Below, piece by piece: positions 60,235 to 64,000 of a stretch of 64,000 bases of DNA; position 1 is the stretch's first letter, and every line of letters starts with the position of its first letter. The stretch is from positions 2,232,001 to 2,296,000 of the forward strand of contig JAHRBC010000002.1 of the NCBI GenBank assembly GCA_022702545.1, given 5' to 3'. The DNA comes from Phycomyces nitens (taxonomy: Eukaryota > Mucoromycota > Mucoromycetes > Mucorales > Phycomycetaceae). The notes under the pieces were generated by a model, which made no database searches, was not told where the DNA came from, and saw only the letters and a list, made by a program, of their open reading frames with translations. Made by a program: the position numbers and the translations under genes.

Positions 60235-60259
60235 TAACTGTTTCACACATAGTACTTTG

Positions 60260-61080
60260 CCAAAGTATTCTTGGCAACAGGGCTGCTGACACCTTCCACG
60301 TCATCATCATTCAAGCTGGCATGTCAGTTGAATGGCTCCCATAGCTGGGGAGCACTTACACCATCTGGAAGATCTAAGAAACTTGCTTCATTATATGTGG
60401 ACGGCTGACTTGTACAAGGATAATTCTGAGAGCTGTTTGCTGAACTGACAAAGTTATGAATAGCAAAGTGCTCAACAAGCAAACTGGCGTTTCTACTGCC
60501 CTTTGACCTCGACCTGATAGGCTTGGAGTATACTCCAATTACTCTTTCCATGGATAGGTAAGAGATTATTTGACTAATAATAACAATAGCAGTGAAGACA
60601 CTTCTTGGTCAATGATGACAAAATCAATGTACCTGTCATCAATGATTGTGGCCAGTGAGGCATGGCTAGGACAATAGCACTCCACATTTACAAGTGCAAA
60701 AGAATGTGGTGTGCCAAGAATCTTCTTCAAGACACCTTTAAGAGCGCAAACCAGACTCGTAAGAGAAAAATAGCAGAGAACAGCCAGGCAAGTTTATTAA
60801 TTAACAAACATTTGAATATACATTATAATTAATACAATATTTTTATTATGTTATAGCAGGAAAGAGCAAGCAGTTCTTTTCTTTCAGAAGATGAGGTATT
60901 TCAAATGGATGACAAGGCTGAATCCCCAATCATGACAGATGTACTATAAGTTAGAGCTTTTTTGTTGCTCATCTATTCTCAATTTAATATTAATATAATA
61001 TTTCTACTGTTTGATATAGGTTTACACCACTAGGAATGAGCAATGAGCCTTCATCTAAGAGAAACAGACTAAGTCTTTAA
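60260..61080. pseudogene. Overlapping gene fragments on both strands, unknown
   Basis: Minus strand: GVLKKILGTPHSFALVNVEC and TIIDDRYIDFVIIDQE, then, after a possible intron, MERVIGVYSKPIRSRSKGSR ... SAPQLWEPFN. Plus strand: an ATG near 60,661 gives MARTIALHIYKCKRMW and TFKSANQTRKRKIAENSQ, a possible GC-AG intron, SSSFLSEDEVFQMDD, and a last short exon near 61,020. They overlap, so at most one is real. Neither family is recognised; likely transposon debris. Confidence 0.3.
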
Positions 61081-61196
61081 TATTCTTTAGGCTGCTCTTA
61101 TTGGTTCTCTCATATTTTTAGTATATGTTTTAGCGCACTTTTTCTTTTCCTCTTTTCCTTTAGCTGTTTTATCTTTGCTTTGGTTCTCTCCTTTGA

Positions 61197-61612
61197 AATA
61201 AAATCAAATAACTCTCTATCATATAAGATTGCCACTTTAATAAATGCCCGATTGGCATCTTGTATACCACATCTTCAGCTCTGCTGTTTTTAATCTAGGA
61301 ATGAAACACACATCTTGCCCTTTTTCAAACACCAAAAAAAATGAAATTTTTTTATAGCTGTATTACGTCGAGGTTAGTTTGTATTTCTTTTCTTTGCTTT
61401 GCTCTACTTTTTTGAAGTAAAACTAAATGACCCTCCCTTATGTAAGGTTGTCAATGGCATAAACATCCGATTGGAATCTTGTATACCACATCTTCAAGTC
61501 TGCTATCTTTAATCAAGGAATGAAACACTCATCTCATAATTTTTCAGACACTAAAAAAAGGTAAAAATTTTTTACAGCTATATTACACCAAAGTTTGTCG
61601 TTCTCCACCTCC
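61197..61612 (+). repeat. Two tandem ~220-bp repeats
   Basis: CTTGTATACCACATCTTCA recurs 220 bp apart (61,258 and 61,478), with flanking text (AAGGAATGAAACAC, ACAGCTATATTAC-like) also repeated. Non-coding by appearance. Confidence 0.7.
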
Positions 61613-61856
61613 CCACCTGGGAATCTCTGTAGAATATATATATTGTTTTCTTAATGATGTACTCATTCTGCCAACTATCATTATATTTGAATTAGTTTTA
61701 AATCTTATGAACTGAATTTACACCAATATATTTTCTATGGTAAGAATATTATAATATGTTTACACTCTTTAATTAATCATATTGCGCATTCTCTATTCTC
61801 CTTCTACTGCATCTAGTATTTACATCTGTACGTTTCATATAGTGGCATTAATTCAA

Positions 61857-62335
61857 GAGATGTTTGGTATACCAATTAACAAGCACAATATATACTGGTA
61901 TGCTATCCAAAACAATATGCTCGGTTTATTTGATTGCTTCATTCTCTGACCATAATATCTTTATAGCAATTGATGAAGACCAAAGGCCTTCTAAGTCATG
62001 ACAGTGATTCACAACAAGATGCTTGGCACGCTGATTAACAAGCACAATATATACTGGTATGCTACCCAAAACAATATATTTGGTTTATTTGATTGCTTCA
62101 TTCTCTGACCACAATATTTTTATAGCAATCGATGAAGACCAAAGGTGCTATCCAAGTCATGACAGTGATCCATAACAAGATGCTTGGCACGCCAATTGAC
62201 AAGCACAATGTATACTGGTATGCTATCCAAAATAATAAGCTCGGTTTATTTGATTGCTTCATTGTCTGACCACAATATTTTTATAGCAATCAGTGAAAAC
62301 CAATGGCCATCCAAGTCATAACAACATGTTGTTGG
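61857..62335 (+). repeat. Three tandem ~160-bp units with coding-like content
   Basis: AAGCACAAT(A/G)TATACTGG recurs at 61881, 62040 and 62201. Units encode similar peptides (GIPINKHNIYWYAIQNNMLG in unit 1, GTPIDKHNVYWYAIQNNKLG in unit 3) followed by a stop, and each has an intron-like TTTATAG|CAAT... boundary. Probably a fragment of a transposon gene amplified in tandem. Confidence 0.65.
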
Positions 62336-62586
62336 CATTGTGTATAGCTTGAGTAAAAGGTTTGTACCATATACGTTTTATAATATTAAATAGTATTTGC
62401 TTTTGGTATGTTTCTATATTATTATTATATATATTTTAATATTATTTGAAATAAATCAAAATTATAATAAAAAATAAATCATTATTTCAAATAAATGGCA
62501 GTAAAAAAAGAATGGGTGCTAGTATATAAAGTAATATAAAAGAGGGGCTATAGTGTATAAAGAAACGATTTTGGTTGGATAAAAAA

Positions 62587-62765
62587 AACGGTAGCTGTGC
62601 CTATTCCTGCCTCATTACTACACTTTTTTTTCGCACTAAAAAAAACGGTAACAGCTACCAAAATCGCCTTATACAGAGTCTTTACTACCGTTTTTTTTGG
62701 TGGGAAAAAACGGTAGTAATGCTACCAAAACGGTAGTTAGCTACCGTTTTTTCCGCCGTAGTGTA
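62587..62765 (+). repeat. Foldback MITE-like inverted repeat
   Basis: AAAAAACGGTAG and its complement CTACCGTTTTTT occur at least five times in under 200 bp, forming nested hairpins. The right edge CCGTAGTGTA mirrors the CACTAC ends seen elsewhere in the window, and the left edge TACTACACTTTT is a partial counterpart. Confidence 0.6.
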
Positions 62766-64000
62766 TACTGCCGTGTTGTGGCCAATGATATAAAGTAAGT
62801 TGTTTTAAAACAAGTCTCTTATACTTTCAGCATACATTATACTGACTGTGGTACTTCAAAACAGGATCAAAGAGTATAAAATGTTTGTTATGATGCCTGT
62901 AAGTACCGCAATATATATATTTTACATTTTGATGACTATATTCTAATGGACTCTTTATTCAAGAGTATAAAATATAGCACTGGACAACTCCCTGAGTATA
63001 CTTCGTTTTGCCCAAGATCTGGCCGTGAGTATTTATTTACAAATACAAATAGATACAGTAGCTCTAGTAAAGAAATCAATCGTATGATTATAGCCCCCAC
63101 CTAGAGAATATTTTTTATGAAACAAATAAAAACAAAATGATTATTCAGCCAAAACGCTTCTTTAAAATCTACACTTTCCCCATAATTGTGTATCATGAAC
63201 TACACTTTCTTCATAATCGTGTACCATAAACTACACTTACTCTTCATTGTCTCTTATAAGTTAATTAATAAATAATATTATGAAATGGAGAAAGTGTATG
63301 TGCTGAGGTGGTACCCAATTCTTAATCTTTTTTTTATAACAAATGAAACTCAAAATAGATTTTGCTGACCACATAAGCTTGGAGTACAAGTGTTTACACA
63401 GAGTACATATTATGGATTGTATATGACAGACTAAAGAACTCTATTGTGGTGTGACAGGTAAAGGGTTTCTTTATGATCTCAAGCTTCTTTCTACCCATTA
63501 TTATTAAGCTAGGTATCTTGATGGTAATTAGAGTAAAACCATATAGAAATCAATGATTTAAACATAATATTCCCACTCTTTCTACCCTATGAAACTGTAT
63601 GCTTTTTGCAGTGCAAAGATTCACAAAAGATATAGAAAAGGAAATAATATTAAAAAGGAAATAAATAAATGTGATAAAATAAAAACGGGAAAAAACTAGG
63701 AAGAAAGAAAAATATAGAAACTCGGGGATTGCCCTGCCAATGTCACCTCACTGGAAACCCACCCAACTCACTCGGCTCGGACTTCTTACTCGGGCTAGCC
63801 TGGCCTCCGACACCTCCTACGTCTATGTCCGGGCCCTTGGTCCGGCTTCATGGTCGAAACCAAACATGCCCACAACACACATGTCAAAAATGACACGTGT
63901 TGAGTTATGGGTTGTGAAGCAACTGGTCAGAATTGTTTGATAAATGATATTCTTGGAAGGAGTTCAGACTTCGCAAGAAAATAGAAAACAGAAAATGGAA
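62766..64000. other. AT-rich DNA with a GC-rich patch at 63,722-63,900
   Basis: No gene recognised. The patch is rich in CTCGG, CCTCCG and CCGGG, unlike everything around it; it has a 66-codon open frame without family features. The window ends in AT-rich sequence. Confidence 0.35.

Larger units (their letters stand above)
53906..60235 (+). mobile_element. CACTA/EnSpm-like element copy 2, two convergent genes
   Basis: Left end CACTGCAAAAATC (53906) and right end ...ATTTTTTGCAGT (60235) are imperfect inverted repeats; similarity runs ~30 bp inward (TTTAAATCAT against CTAAATCAT). The last base and the 3-bp duplication do not match cleanly, so the exact borders are uncertain by a base or two. 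Inside are a transposase (+) and an accessory gene (-) facing it. Confidence 0.6.

Noticed and set aside
63722..63900. tRNA or SINE
   Set aside because: Only a poor B-box-like TGGTCGAAACC; no A box or cloverleaf.

Overview
The window reads as nuclear DNA from an early-diverging fungus, most likely Mucoromycota (Mucorales-like). The evidence is AT-rich intergenic DNA, very short introns (about 43-65 nt, GT-AG with CTAAC-type branch sites), pyrimidine-rich promoters, and fungal-type transposon families. I see no bacterial signals, no CRISPR array, no rRNA and no convincing tRNA.

The left half (1-29.6 kb) is gene-bearing. In order: a small single-pass membrane protein (+); a class I SAM methyltransferase-like protein (-, six exons); a ~1,340-residue coiled-coil protein (-); an ARFRP1/Arl3-type small GTPase (-); two decayed Tc1/IS630-type transposase relics; GAPDH (+, four exons); and a divergent pair made of the ribosome-quality-control helicase ASCC3/Slh1 (-) and NEMF/Rqc2 (+). 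The last two start 232 bp apart and act on the same problem, stalled and collided ribosomes. The ASCC3 homologue ends before its second Sec63 domain.

The right half (30-64 kb) is a nest of mobile elements with no clear host gene. It holds: a relic gene and a 421-bp block starting CACTACAAAA; a degenerate Ty3/gypsy element (gypsy-1) cut off at a CACTGCAAAAA end; a complete young Ty3/gypsy chromovirus (gypsy-2, 5,698 bp, 342-bp LTRs differing at one base, 5-bp target duplication, one 1,606-codon gag-pol frame); a 1.75-kb CACTACAAAA-ended element with a CCA duplication; and two copies of a CACTA/EnSpm-like element. Each CACTA copy carries a Tnp2-type transposase and a second, unrelated gene pointing towards it, with stop codons ~100-120 bp apart. 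A Tc1/mariner element sits inside an intron of the second gene in copy 1. The remainder consists of tandem repeats, arrays of exon-like modules with their own splice signals, and a foldback MITE.

All premature stops I could place in the old elements fit C:G to T:A change, mostly CGA to TGA, while gypsy-2 is clean. This suggests mutation of older repeats (deamination or a RIP-like process) followed by one recent retrotransposition. The strongest candidates for an undescribed system are the two-gene convergent CACTA element and the internal second copy of the gypsy-2 polypurine tract. The ASCC3-NEMF pair is the clearest functional link among host genes.
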